A DNA stretch of 64,000 nucleotides, taken from Psychrobacter sp. UBA6766 (GTDB lineage: Bacteria > Pseudomonadota > Gammaproteobacteria > Pseudomonadales > Moraxellaceae). The notes below the pieces were generated by a model, which was given only the letters and a program-made list of their open reading frames with translations, ran no database searches and was not told where the DNA came from. The stretch covers positions 20,859-84,858 of the forward strand of contig NZ_DKGQ01000051.1 in NCBI RefSeq assembly GCF_002453355.1, in the 5' to 3' direction. Both the position numbers and the translations under genes were made by a program. Below, piece by piece: positions 17,801 to 27,390 of this stretch (its first letter is position 1; the number at the start of each line of letters is the position of its first letter).

Positions 17801-19318
17801 ATGTCTACGACTCAAAATGCGACAGTAGAGAGCAATATTCGTCCAGAGTATGACGATGAGATTCAAAAAATTGCCGATTACGTGCTCAATTATTCTATCG
17901 ATAATGACTCACCCAATAGCGCTGACGCTTGGAATACCGCCCGCTACTGCTTGATGGACACCTTAGGCTGCGGTTTGCTCGCGCTACGCTTTCCTGAATG
18001 TACCAAACACCTCGGACCCGATTGCGCCGATCAAATCACCCCTAATGGCGCGCGCGTGCCCGGTACGCCCCATAGACTTGACCCTATCAAAGCTGCATTT
18101 GATATTGGCTGTATGGTGCGCTGGCTTGATTATAATGATACGTGGCTTGCGGCCGAATGGGGACACCCCTCGGACAATCTAGGCGGCATCCTCGCCGTGG
18201 CCGACTATATTAGTCAGCAAAACATCAGCCAAGGTCGCGCGCCACTTACCATGAAGTCGGTATTAGAGGCGATGATTATGGCGCATGAGATTCAAGGGGT
18301 GCTAGCTTTAGACAACTCATTTAATCGTGTGGGTCTTGACCATGTATTTTTGGTAAAACTGGCCTCAACCGCTGTAGTGGCTAAGCTTTATCAGTTGCCA
18401 CGTGAGCGTATCATGGCGGCTATCTCGCAAGCGATTGTCGATGGTCAAGCCCTGCGAACTTATCGCCATGCACCCAATGCTGGCAGCCGAAAATCTTGGG
18501 CCGCAGGAGATGCGACCAGCCGCGCTGTGCGTTTGGTCGATATCACTCGCCGCGGTGAAATGGGAATTCCGGGGGCACTAACCGCGCCGCAATGGGGCTT
18601 TTACGATGTTCTGTTTAGCCATACCAATAAAGACTTAGCACTCAAACCTGAAAGCGAGCGCCGTTTTACCTTCCAACGCGATTTTGGTAGCTATGTGATG
18701 GAGAATATCTTATTTAAGATAAGCTTCCCTGCCGAGTTTCATGCTCAGACTGCTTGTGAAGCGGCGGTTATCTTGCACCCACGCGTTGACGATAGGATCG
18801 ATGAGATTGAAAAAATTGTCCTGACCACTCATGATTCAGCCATTCGAATCATCTCGAAAGAAGGCGCCCTTGATAATCCTGCTGATCGCGATCATTGTTT
18901 GCAGTATATGGTTGCCGTACCTTTATTAACCGGCGACCTGATGGCAGAGAATTACGAAGACGATTACCACGCCCAGCACCATATTTTGATTGATGGACTG
19001 AGGCGTAAGATGGTTGTGGTAGAAGATCCAAGTTATTCAAAAGATTATCACGATCCAAGTAAGCGCTCGATTGCCAATGCCATTCAGATATTTTTTAAAG
19101 ACGGCACTAGCACGGATAAAGTCGCCGTCGAATATCCTATTGGTCATAAACGCCGCCGTGCAGAAGGTATCCCCGTACTCAAAGCGAAGTTCCGAGCCAG
19201 TTTGGCAACGCGTTTTATTGACAGTCGCTGTGCAGATATTTTTGCCTTGTGTGATGATCAAAAGCGTTTAGAGCAAACGCCGGTTAATGAGTTTATGGAT
19301 TTATTTATGACGTACTAA
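17801..19318 (+). CDS. prpD: 2-methylcitrate dehydratase PrpD
   Basis: MmgE/PrpD-family enzyme converting 2-methylcitrate to 2-methyl-cis-aconitate. 505 aa from the second of two close ATGs: AGGAAGAGG ends 2 nt before the ATG at 17795 but 8 nt before 17801, so 17801 is preferred. Motifs include DTLGCGLLALRFPECTKHLG, VRWLDYNDTWLAAEWGHPSDN (active-site region), RSWAAGD-like KSWAAGDATSRAV, and ISFPAEFHAQTACEAA. It has no Fe/S motif. Its presence with acnD and prpF gives two alternative dehydration routes in one locus. Confidence 0.93.
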   Translation: MSTTQNATVESNIRPEYDDEIQKIADYVLNYSIDNDSPNSADAWNTARYCLMDTLGCGLLALRFPECTKHLGPDCADQITPNGARVPGTPHRLDPIKAAFDIGCMVRWLDYNDTWLAAEWGHPSDNLGGILAVADYISQQNISQGRAPLTMKSVLEAMIMAHEIQGVLALDNSFNRVGLDHVFLVKLASTAVVAKLYQLPRERIMAAISQAIVDGQALRTYRHAPNAGSRKSWAAGDATSRAVRLVDITRRGEMGIPGALTAPQWGFYDVLFSHTNKDLALKPESERRFTFQRDFGSYVMENILFKISFPAEFHAQTACEAAVILHPRVDDRIDEIEKIVLTTHDSAIRIISKEGALDNPADRDHCLQYMVAVPLLTGDLMAENYEDDYHAQHHILIDGLRRKMVVVEDPSYSKDYHDPSKRSIANAIQIFFKDGTSTDKVAVEYPIGHKRRRAEGIPVLKAKFRASLATRFIDSRCADIFALCDDQKRLEQTPVNEFMDLFMTY

Positions 19319-19402
19319 ATGCCTTAGTTATATTTTACTCCATTAGAATACGCATCGAAAATTTCCACAGCAGTCCAAAAAATACTTTGGAATTAATGAG
19401 TT

Positions 19403-19873
19403 ATGAATATCAAAAATTTATTTACCTTCATTTTATTAACTTTCTTACTATCAGCTTGTATTTCTAGTAAGCCAATGAATAGTAGTGTCGTTAATACGAA
19501 TAATAAACCGAAATTAAGTAATGTTTTTTCTTACTACGATGAAAGTAACAATGTTCAATTTACTGCCTTAATAACAGGAAAATTTATCTTCAAAAATAAT
19601 TGTTTGTTTTTGGCGGACGGTGGCAGTGTGACTACACCTGTATTTAATACAGACGATGTAAAATTTAATGCAGAGAAAAGAGAAGTTTATTTAAATGGAG
19701 AGGTAATTCCCTTAGACAAAGATTTAATGTTGGGAGGAGGATTTGTGGATAGCAAATATCTTCCAAAACTAGACTCAAAAGATAGTGATAACTGCTTAAC
19801 CGATAGGGTTGCTGTCTTGTATTCTGTAGTTGAAGACACTCCAGAGCTGAGGAAACGCTGGTTAATACCATAG
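19403..19873 (+). CDS. Hypothetical lipoprotein
   Basis: 156 aa with a clear lipoprotein signal: basic start MNIKNL, hydrophobic core, and lipobox LLSAC with Cys at about residue 19. The residues after Cys (ISS) favour outer-membrane sorting. The mature domain contains two further cysteines (NNCLFL and DNCLTD) that may pair. No family recognised. The GC content is lower than that of the neighbours. Confidence 0.7.
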   Translation: MNIKNLFTFILLTFLLSACISSKPMNSSVVNTNNKPKLSNVFSYYDESNNVQFTALITGKFIFKNNCLFLADGGSVTTPVFNTDDVKFNAEKREVYLNGEVIPLDKDLMLGGGFVDSKYLPKLDSKDSDNCLTDRVAVLYSVVEDTPELRKRWLIP

Positions 19874-19939
19874 TGTAGTTATAACAGGCTAATAAACATT
19901 AATACTTACGGGACTCTCTGTTATACCTATTTAGCTTAT

Positions 19940-19980
19940 AAAAAGAGCGTGTCGTTAAATAAATGACACGCTCTTTTTTA
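19940..19980. terminator. Strong bidirectional terminator
   Basis: AAAAAGAGCGTGTC pairs with GACACGCTCTTTTTT around the short loop GTTAAATAAAT. It sits between the lipoprotein gene and the convergent short-chain dehydrogenase and can serve both strands. Confidence 0.85.
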
Positions 19981-20027
19981 TTATCTATGCTTATGCTTTA
20001 CTTATTTTTATAATTAATGCTCCACCA

Positions 20028-20795
20028 TCACCAAGGTATGAATTCCCCTGCCCAATCTACAAAGTTGCCTGATTGTTCTGCTGTCATATTGCCCAATACT
20101 TCAAGCAAGCACTCAGCGCTAAAGGCTGGCGAGAATAAGTTTCCATCAGCCACATTGCCTTGAAATGGGGCCGACAGTTGGGTGTTGACGGTGCCTGGCT
20201 GCATCACTACCACACAGACATCTTTGAGCGAGCGCGCCCATTCGATGCTTAGGTTTTTCATGCCCATATTTAGCGCCGCCTTACTCATCCGATAGCTGTA
20301 CCACCCGCCAAGTTGGTTGTCACTGATACTACCCACCCGTGCCGATATGGTCGCAAAAATCGCTGGCTTGTTTTCAGTTCGGTCAGCTTTTGCGAGTAGC
20401 GGTTTGATATGCTTGGCAATCAGCAAACTTGCTAAGGCATTTATTTGCATATTCTGCAAAAAGAACTCCGTCTCCAGTTGTCGTAGTGCTTTTTCTGGTT
20501 GATTATACGGCGTATGCAATAACCCCACACAATTAATCACCCAACCAATATGAGTGGTTTGTTGCTTAATCTCAGTAATGGCTTGTTCAATACTATGCTC
20601 ATTGCTGACATCCATAGGTAACCAGTACAAATTATCAGCGATAAAGTCAGGCTCACTTTTATGATACGTGGCGAATATCTTCCCACTTTGATTATCGTTT
20701 TTTTGATTATAAGCAGCCATTTCTATGAGATGTTTAACAATAGCCTGACCGATACCACCAGTACCGCCAATGATTAAGTAGTTTTTTTGATTCAC
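20028..20795 (-). CDS. SDR-family oxidoreductase
   Basis: 255-aa NAD(P)-dependent short-chain dehydrogenase. Cofactor motif GGTGGIGQ (about residues 9-16); N-N-G-like VINCVGLLHT; catalytic Ser in ISARVGS and YxxxK as YSYRMSK. The C-terminal MQPGTVNTQLSAPF is typical of the CsgA / C-factor-like group. The frame can be extended to ATGs at 20825 and 20837, but a GTG at 20795 has a perfect AAGGAG 6-7 nt upstream and starts directly before the nucleotide-binding strand, so I chose it. Substrate unknown. Confidence 0.82.
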   Translation of the reverse strand: MNQKNYLIIGGTGGIGQAIVKHLIEMAAYNQKNDNQSGKIFATYHKSEPDFIADNLYWLPMDVSNEHSIEQAITEIKQQTTHIGWVINCVGLLHTPYNQPEKALRQLETEFFLQNMQINALASLLIAKHIKPLLAKADRTENKPAIFATISARVGSISDNQLGGWYSYRMSKAALNMGMKNLSIEWARSLKDVCVVVMQPGTVNTQLSAPFQGNVADGNLFSPAFSAECLLEVLGNMTAEQSGNFVDWAGEFIPW

Positions 20796-21031
20796 AAAGC
20801 ACTCCTTATTACCATATGTATGCATTCTTGCATTCATTTTGGCGTATTTACTTTACATTTACTATGCTAAAACGCTAAGAATAATAGAAGTTATCGCTAT
20901 TCTATATAGGCTACAATAATCACTGACGGGTAAATACTCGACATCTATCAATTGAGATGTCTAAATGCCATTAACTTTTAATCTTAACCTTTTAAATTTA
21001 ACAAACGCCTTTATACGGATATTATCGCCCT

Positions 21032-22450
21032 ATGCTATCGCCCCAAGACCAATTGACCGAGCTGGTACGGACGCTTGAGATGCAGCAACATGTCTTTGCC
21101 ACCGATCCGCTACTTGTCACGGAAAAGCTACAAGGCGAGGATGGAAAGCCCATCCAAAAGTTGCATCGCCGTGCTTCGCGTATTGATAGTAACGGTGCGC
21201 TGGCACGTGTGCTCGGTAAAATTGATGGTCGTATCAAGGGCATCATGATGGTTATGAGCGTGGTGTGGTGCATCTCAGGGTTTTTGGGATTATTTACTCT
21301 GCTTCAGACCAATGTGGTTAATTTCTTTTATGTACTGGTGTGTTTGCTTGGATTTCATACGCTCATGCTGCTGGGCTGGCTGGCAGTGACTTTATTTAAT
21401 CAAGGCAAACAGTCATCAAATTGGTTTGCCAGCTTCGTTAGCCCCAGTTATTTGATTCGCGGTAAGGATGATGTGACCAAAGCGGCGGTTGATTTGTATG
21501 AGCGCCAATTACAACATAGCGGTATGCGCTGGTATCTGGGGCGCTTTAGCCATCAATTATGGCTAGCCACCTTAACCGGTATGCTACTGGCGATTATATT
21601 TTTATTGATTGTGCGTCAGTACAGCTTTAGCTGGGAGTCGACGCTCCTCTCGGATCAGGCGCTGATTACCCTCACTCAAATTCTCGGCTGGCTACCAAGC
21701 AAGGTTGGATTTACCGTTCCTGACAGTACTGCTATCGTTCAGAGCCGATTGGTGACTGATGCCATGCCGTTATCAATGGCGCGGCAATGGGCAGGATTAC
21801 TGGTTGGTAGCTTGCTGATGTACGGTATCGTACCAAGAGCGATTGCTTGGGCATTTTGCGCATTGATGTTTCGCCGTAAAAAAATGCGTTTGGACATCAA
21901 GCAGCCCTATTATCAAAAGATTTTGAATTTTTGGCAGCGTCAGGTAGTCGATGAAGATGATTTTAATGAAGCACCTGCGCCTATCGCTCCAAAAGCGACG
22001 ATCAGCGCTGGCAAGAAGTTGGTTGCTCTACTTGAATATCCATCACCACAAAAGAACTGGTGGCAAGATGGTCTGGAGAATAATCAGAAGGAAGTAGAAG
22101 ATTTCGGTATTCTTGATGACCGTGACGATATGGCTCGTTTAAAGGCTTACCTAGATGATCATCCGGTTCAGGTTTTGATTGGTATTCATAGTAAAGCACT
22201 ACCTGACCGAGGCACCTTGCGTAAACTTGACCAAATCGCTCATCATGCAAAGGATGGGCTGATTGTACAACTGCTGAGTGATACTAGCCTCATTGATAAT
22301 AAGGTTAGTAACAATGGTTTAGATCATTCAAATAACTCAGATCCCAAAACGCGAGTATCTGAGCAGCTTTTGGAAAATCAAAACCTTCGTTATCAGCAAT
22401 GGCAAACCGCCCTTACTACTCGAAAAATTGGTTTAGTGACACCACCGTGA
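21032..22450 (+). CDS. DUF2868-family membrane protein
   Basis: 472 aa. The N-terminal half has four or so membrane segments (near GIMMVMSVVWCISGFLGLFTL, FFYVLVCLLGFHTLMLLGWL, LWLATLTGMLLAIIFLLIV and WAGLLVGSLLMYGIVP), followed by a cytoplasmic domain including QVLIGIHSKALPDRGTLR. This matches the DUF2868 family, which is characteristically encoded directly upstream of a DUF3482 GTPase, exactly as seen here (36 bp gap). The pair probably forms a membrane-bound GTPase system of unknown purpose. Confidence 0.75.
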   Translation: MLSPQDQLTELVRTLEMQQHVFATDPLLVTEKLQGEDGKPIQKLHRRASRIDSNGALARVLGKIDGRIKGIMMVMSVVWCISGFLGLFTLLQTNVVNFFYVLVCLLGFHTLMLLGWLAVTLFNQGKQSSNWFASFVSPSYLIRGKDDVTKAAVDLYERQLQHSGMRWYLGRFSHQLWLATLTGMLLAIIFLLIVRQYSFSWESTLLSDQALITLTQILGWLPSKVGFTVPDSTAIVQSRLVTDAMPLSMARQWAGLLVGSLLMYGIVPRAIAWAFCALMFRRKKMRLDIKQPYYQKILNFWQRQVVDEDDFNEAPAPIAPKATISAGKKLVALLEYPSPQKNWWQDGLENNQKEVEDFGILDDRDDMARLKAYLDDHPVQVLIGIHSKALPDRGTLRKLDQIAHHAKDGLIVQLLSDTSLIDNKVSNNGLDHSNNSDPKTRVSEQLLENQNLRYQQWQTALTTRKIGLVTPP

Positions 22451-22486
22451 TATAGATTTAAATATTAATAATAACGATAAGACGCT

Positions 22487-24064
22487 ATGATGAATAATGA
22501 CAATGAAAATCAACCTAATACCAATACCCATAATGACGAGATCTCGTTAAGCAAACCTGCCGCGCCCATTAGTACCGCTAAAAAAACCATTGCCAGTGGC
22601 GAGGCGCTTAAATTAGCAGTCGTTGGTCATACCAATACCGGTAAGACCTCACTACTACGTACCTTATTACGTGATGTGTATTTTGGGGAAGTCAAAAACG
22701 AAGCGGCGACCACGCGCCATGTTGAGCGCGCCCAATTAACCGACAGTCAGACGGGTGAAGTATTGGTGACCTTGTATGATACCCCGGGATTAGAAGATGC
22801 CTCAGGGTTAATGGATTGGCTTGAGGACAATACCGCCAGTCGCCGTGATGGTATTGAGCGTTTACAGCAGTTTTTGGCGGCGGATATTGCTCAAGGTACG
22901 GATAATAGCGCTTCACAAATTCATGACTATCAAAATAACGATTATAGCCAAGAAGCTAAAGTTATCCGTCAGCTGCTGGCAAGTGATATGGCCATTTACG
23001 TTGTTGACGCTCGTGAGCCCGTCCTCGGTAAATATAAAGATGAGTTGGCTATTTTATCTTGGGCTGCGATACCTGTGATGCCGGTATTTAATTTTACCGA
23101 CAGTCAGGATGCCAATATTGATGAATGGCAGACGATGCTGGCAAGACGTAATTTACACATCTCGACGCGTTTCGATTCCGTGGCTTTTGAGTTTAAGGAT
23201 GAGATGCGATTATGGCAAAATCTTGCCACCATGCTTACCCATTCAGAAATGCTCGAGCAATTGATGGCGCGTCGTACAGAAGACTGGGCACAGCTTTATG
23301 ATGAGGCCAATATTGTTATTGCGGACTTTTTATTAAATGTCGCGTCATTTGTGCGTGAAATTAGTGAAGATGACGACCCAATGCCCGTGCTTGAGCAAAT
23401 GCAAGAAGCGGTTAGACAAAGTGAACGGGCAATGCAGCATGATTTGCTTAACTTATATAAATTTTATGATAACGCCGTGGCAGCTACGCCACTTGAACTA
23501 CAAGCTTATCAGCAAGACCCGTTTGACCCTGAGCTTCTTAAAAGCTATGGCATCCGAACCACATCTGGTGCGGCAGCTGGCGCATTATTGGGGTTGGGTA
23601 TTGACGCTGCAGCACTCGGTACAACGTTAGGTTTGGGCGCTGCCATAGGCGGTATCGCAGGCGGGTTATTATCTAATACCAGTAGTATCGCTGACAGAAT
23701 CACTGGGGTAAAACGCTTATATATTGACCCTGCCACCCTGACGTTACTCGCCACGCGAGCGATAGATTTACTTACCGCTCTACGACATCGTGGTCATGCG
23801 GCAACCGATGCCACTCAACTGATATACAGTGGCGCAAAAAATGATACTGAAATATTAAATAACGACGATGAAGATAATGAAGAAGACAATGTCGTGACGT
23901 TATGGCCGACACATAAATTACCCAGTGAGCTTAAGAAAGCGCGTGGGAAGCCACAATGGTCAGCGCTCAGTAGCGGTAAGTCCGAACAGGCTCAATTACT
24001 GCGAGTTGATATGGCGTGGTCGCTGGCAAGTAAGCTACAGTCATACAAGCCTGAAAATTGGTAG
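22487..24064 (+). CDS. DUF3482-containing GTPase
   Basis: 525 aa. G1 motif GHTNTGKTS at residues 47-55, a threonine-rich switch I (AATTRHVERA), and G3 DTPGLE at 98-103; G4 is likely NFTD near 200. The C-terminal part contains a glycine/alanine-rich hydrophobic stretch (GALLGLGIDAAALG, LGLGAAIGGIAGGLLS) that could insert in or contact membrane, as in the DUF3482 family. Partner of the upstream DUF2868 protein. It converges with the ArsA-like gene, leaving 14 bp between stops. Confidence 0.78.
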   Translation: MMNNDNENQPNTNTHNDEISLSKPAAPISTAKKTIASGEALKLAVVGHTNTGKTSLLRTLLRDVYFGEVKNEAATTRHVERAQLTDSQTGEVLVTLYDTPGLEDASGLMDWLEDNTASRRDGIERLQQFLAADIAQGTDNSASQIHDYQNNDYSQEAKVIRQLLASDMAIYVVDAREPVLGKYKDELAILSWAAIPVMPVFNFTDSQDANIDEWQTMLARRNLHISTRFDSVAFEFKDEMRLWQNLATMLTHSEMLEQLMARRTEDWAQLYDEANIVIADFLLNVASFVREISEDDDPMPVLEQMQEAVRQSERAMQHDLLNLYKFYDNAVAATPLELQAYQQDPFDPELLKSYGIRTTSGAAAGALLGLGIDAAALGTTLGLGAAIGGIAGGLLSNTSSIADRITGVKRLYIDPATLTLLATRAIDLLTALRHRGHAATDATQLIYSGAKNDTEILNNDDEDNEEDNVVTLWPTHKLPSELKKARGKPQWSALSSGKSEQAQLLRVDMAWSLASKLQSYKPENW

Positions 24065-24078
24065 CTCAATTCCTTTCT

Positions 24079-25113
24079 TTACAGTAAAGAATGTAATAAC
24101 GTACTTAGCGCTTCAGTACCGCGCACGTCTGTTTGCTGTAGATAAATCGGATACAGCGGATAGTTGGTGAAACTGTTTTCAATATCCTGCATCAATTGCT
24201 GTTGCCTCTCAGCACGAAGTCGCCAGAACTCATCCGACTGCATGGGTGCTATCAGTTGATTGATGACTATCGCGGCGGGTGTCAGTTTGCTCTCTTCCAA
24301 CTGTTCAATAGCACGTTTGGTTTCTGCTAGCGGTAATACATCCGCCGTCATGACTAAGACAATCGCGGTCTTTTGACGATCATGGAGTAATACTCCTGCT
24401 TGGCGAAATAGCTGTTTGCGTTTTTCTAGAACTGCTACCGCTTGCTCCCAGCGGTCAGGTTTTTTCGGGGCAAATGGATTGGCTATATCGTTCTTTTGAG
24501 GACGGTTTTGGTTTTTATCTTTTTGGTTATGAGCATCCAAATGAGTCGCTACCGAGCGCAATTTTGCTTGTCGCCGTTGCTGTGCGAGCAATCCATCTGT
24601 CCATGCTCCCATCATCTCTGGTAATACAAGCAAACGCAAAGTATGGCCTGTCGGTGCCGTATCAAAAATAATATGTTGATAGTTGGCATCTGCTGCCGTG
24701 ATTAAATGCTGACACATAGACTCAAGCATCGCTGCTTCTTGTGCGCCAGGTGCCGACTTTGAGAGCCGTAAATGCTCTCGGATTTTAGGCATCATATCTG
24801 GAGTGGCATAAGACTTAATAGTAGATTCAACTTGAGCAAAATGCGCATCGACGATGACATCAGGGTTTAGCTCAATCGCATCAAGATACGGCGTAATCGC
24901 GGTTTTTTCGTTATTGAGCCGTACCTTTAATACATCACCCAAGCTGTGCGCCGGATCAGTTGAAACAATCAAGGTCTTTTTTTGCTGGCTTGCATAATAA
25001 CTGGCAAGCGCGGCCGCGGTTGTGGTTTTTCCGACTCCGCCTTTGCCGCCAATAAATATGATAGGCTGCGGCGATAGTTGATCTACTAATCCGTGTAGAG
25101 CGTGTAATGCCAT
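24079..25113 (-). CDS. ArsA/GET3-family ATPase
   Basis: 344 aa with a single ATPase domain: deviant Walker A GGKGGVGKTTTA at 22-33, STDPAHSLGDVL (switch I region), FDTAPTGHTLRLL (switch II) and VMTADVLPLAET. Single-domain ArsA proteins in bacteria need not be arsenite pumps; no arsenic genes are nearby. It is downstream of the small Cys-Cys-ending protein and CstA on the same strand, a neighbourhood known for this ATPase type. A targeting or maturation role for that membrane protein is inference. Confidence 0.85.
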   Translation of the reverse strand: MALHALHGLVDQLSPQPIIFIGGKGGVGKTTTAAALASYYASQQKKTLIVSTDPAHSLGDVLKVRLNNEKTAITPYLDAIELNPDVIVDAHFAQVESTIKSYATPDMMPKIREHLRLSKSAPGAQEAAMLESMCQHLITAADANYQHIIFDTAPTGHTLRLLVLPEMMGAWTDGLLAQQRRQAKLRSVATHLDAHNQKDKNQNRPQKNDIANPFAPKKPDRWEQAVAVLEKRKQLFRQAGVLLHDRQKTAIVLVMTADVLPLAETKRAIEQLEESKLTPAAIVINQLIAPMQSDEFWRLRAERQQQLMQDIENSFTNYPLYPIYLQQTDVRGTEALSTLLHSLL

Positions 25114-25192
25114 ATTCGTATCTCAATTTTAATTCACAAGACTTTTAATTAAAGAGTTCTTATTCATTCATTTTTTATTATTACAAAACGAA

Positions 25193-25501
25193 CTAACAAC
25201 AACCAACGTGGTCAAATGGGCATTTATCCATGCCCATGCGTGTATGCCACTCGTGGAAGTTTTCCAAAAATAAAGGCTGCAGCTCTAAGGTATAAAAGCT
25301 GGCGGGATTATCAATTCCTAGGCTCTCTGCAAACATCAGCAGCATAAAAAAATCTTCTTCATCACGCGCCGCCCGTGCCATCGTTTGGCGATAAGGCGCA
25401 TGATAAAATTCATTGAGTCCCGCTACAAAACGTTGCCACCATGGCGATGCATTTTCTGTCGCTTTTATCGGCTCATTGTCATTCTTGTTTTCATTTTTCA
25501 T
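25193..25501 (-). CDS. cory-CC-star-type small protein
   Basis: 102 aa, ending in H-V-G-C-C directly before the stop. The body has SPWWQRFVAGLNEFYHAPYR and MLLMFAESLGIDNPASFYTLEL, then FHEWHTRMGMDKCPFDHVGCC. This matches the small family named for its C-terminal Cys-Cys-stop, usually encoded beside CstA and an ArsA-like ATPase, as here. The tail CPFDHVGCC has three cysteines and a histidine, suggesting metal or thiol chemistry. The function is not established. Confidence 0.75.
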   Translation of the reverse strand: MKNENKNDNEPIKATENASPWWQRFVAGLNEFYHAPYRQTMARAARDEEDFFMLLMFAESLGIDNPASFYTLELQPLFLENFHEWHTRMGMDKCPFDHVGCC

Positions 25502-25564
25502 AATTTACTCGAACAGTTTGCTCGTATTTTCCGTTTCTTTATTATCTATCATGCCTAACCTATA

Positions 25565-25601
25565 TAAAAAACGCCAGCAATTGCTGCTAGCGTTTTTTTC
25601 A
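25565..25601. terminator. Terminator hairpin between cstA and the Cys-Cys protein gene
   Basis: AAAAACGCCAGCA and TGCTAGCGTTTTTTT form a stem over ATTGC with A and T runs on the outside, so it can act on either strand. On the minus strand it lies just after cstA, suggesting that downstream genes are expressed at a lower level or from another promoter. Confidence 0.7.
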
Positions 25602-25627
25602 TACAGATACGGATTACAACTTTTTCT

Positions 25628-27307
25628 CTAAGCGTCTTTTTTTCCTTTATGTGACGTCCATTCTTTGCGTAGAACCGACAGACTTTCAAACGTTACTAAA
25701 ATCGTTGCGATCAGAATGATAATGTCCATAATAATGAGCAGCCAATTACCATCAACATAAAAGGTTTTTAGCTGAATCAATAACGCAAAGACAGTCATAA
25801 CAAGTAAGAATGACAAGGGTGCTAAGGTGTACCAAACCGGTCTACCTTTACGTAATAAAATGACCGTGACAATCATAAGAGTCAAAGCCGCCATGAGCTG
25901 GTTGGTGGTACCAAATAATGGCCAGATAATCATTCCGCCTGCACCATCAATACCGCCTGCGCCAAACGCCAATAGTAGACAGCTTCCAACAGCAAGGAAA
26001 GTAGCTACGACACTCTTGCTTAGCACTGGAATATTATAAAATTCACCAAACTCTTGGAAGATATAACGTTGCAGACGTACGCCCGTATCCATCGTGGTGC
26101 CTGCGAACAAGGCTGCCATGACAGTTAGCATCGTTTGTGAAAGGACCATATCGATACCAACACCTGCATTTAATATGGTCGCGCCGCCATCGATAAAAGC
26201 ACCGATAGAACCGTCGCCAAATTTTTGATAAACCGCTTGCCAATCACCTAACGTAGCAAAACCTGCGGTGGCAGCAAGGATAGCACCCAGTGCGAGCATG
26301 CCTTCGCCCATAGCACCAAAATAACCAACGAAACGCACATCACCTTCTTTATCAATCTGTTTAGAAGTGGTTCCGGTCGCCACCAAGCCGTGGAATCCTG
26401 AGATAGCACCGCAAGCAATAGTGACAAACAATAATGGCATTAATGAAGGCGTACCGACGGGCAAATCATGATTAATCGCTGGCGCGACAATGTTTGGCGT
26501 CGCAATAAATACGGCCGCGTATAATAGAATCAGACCAACAAATAGTTGTAGCCCATTGATGTAATCACGCGGCTGCAATAGCATCCATACTGGTAATAAG
26601 GAGGCAATCGCGGCATAGGCAAATAAAATAATAATCCATATGGCGTTATCAGGAAGTCCCATAAAAGTTTCTGGTAACACGACTGGGAACATAGGACCGA
26701 GATAGATAAGTCCATATAATGCGACGACTCCAATGATGGAGACCCAAACCAGATTCATCTTATAGCGATAGATACACTGACCGATAATAAAGGCCACCAC
26801 TAATGCACCCCAGACAGGTAACACAGAAGACGGGGTTTTTATCATCATATTGGCGATAGCAACGCCAAATACCGCGTTTACCATCAATAGCAATAAGAAA
26901 ATCACTACCATCATTAAACTACGCACGCGTGTGCCCATGACAGTACCAGCAATCGAGCCAATAGACTGGCCCTTATTGCGCATACTAGCCCAAATGGCTG
27001 ACATATCATGTACGCCTGCCATAAAAATGGTGCCTAAAACCACCCAAATGATGGCTGGTACCCAACCCCAAATGACCGCAATTGCAGGGCCAATAATCGG
27101 CGCCGCCCCTGCTACCGAGGTAAAATGATGTCCCCATAATACATACTTATTGGTGGGGATATAATCGACACCATCTTTCATCGTATGGGCTGGCGTGGGA
27201 CGACTGTTGTCCAATGCCAAAATCTTAGTGGCGATAAATTTTGAGTAAAACAGATAACCGCAAAGCATCGCGGCGACACCAACTAACAGTACAATAGCAC
27301 TATTCAT
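25628..27307 (-). CDS. cstA: CstA-family carbon starvation / peptide-pyruvate transporter
   Basis: 559 aa with about 15 hydrophobic segments. Family blocks visible: WGHHFTSVAGAAPIIGPAIAVIWGW, HDMSAIWASMRNKGQSIG, CGAISGFHGLVATGTTSKQI, and AALFAGTTMDTGVRLQRYI. It is the shorter CstA form (E. coli CstA is about 700 aa). Known members import pyruvate or peptides under carbon limitation. RBS GGGAGAG lies before the ATG. It heads a minus-strand cluster cstA - Cys-Cys protein - ArsA-like ATPase. Confidence 0.9.
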   Translation of the reverse strand: MNSAIVLLVGVAAMLCGYLFYSKFIATKILALDNSRPTPAHTMKDGVDYIPTNKYVLWGHHFTSVAGAAPIIGPAIAVIWGWVPAIIWVVLGTIFMAGVHDMSAIWASMRNKGQSIGSIAGTVMGTRVRSLMMVVIFLLLLMVNAVFGVAIANMMIKTPSSVLPVWGALVVAFIIGQCIYRYKMNLVWVSIIGVVALYGLIYLGPMFPVVLPETFMGLPDNAIWIIILFAYAAIASLLPVWMLLQPRDYINGLQLFVGLILLYAAVFIATPNIVAPAINHDLPVGTPSLMPLLFVTIACGAISGFHGLVATGTTSKQIDKEGDVRFVGYFGAMGEGMLALGAILAATAGFATLGDWQAVYQKFGDGSIGAFIDGGATILNAGVGIDMVLSQTMLTVMAALFAGTTMDTGVRLQRYIFQEFGEFYNIPVLSKSVVATFLAVGSCLLLAFGAGGIDGAGGMIIWPLFGTTNQLMAALTLMIVTVILLRKGRPVWYTLAPLSFLLVMTVFALLIQLKTFYVDGNWLLIIMDIIILIATILVTFESLSVLRKEWTSHKGKKDA

Positions 27308-27390
27308 CTTATCTCTCCCTAGACAAGTAGTAGATAACCTTATAAGTTCAAGCTTTTTAAATTAAAATCCAAAAAATATGCTAGATTAGT

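Noticed and set aside
24064..24090. Small dyad TTCTTTAC/GTAAAGAA at the convergent DUF3482 and ArsA-like ends
   Set aside because: The stem is weak, it overlaps coding sequence and no T tract follows; not called as a terminator.
24079..25113. Arsenite efflux ATPase as the function of the ArsA-like gene
   Set aside because: There is a single ATPase domain and no ars genes nearby; the CstA neighbourhood argues for another role.
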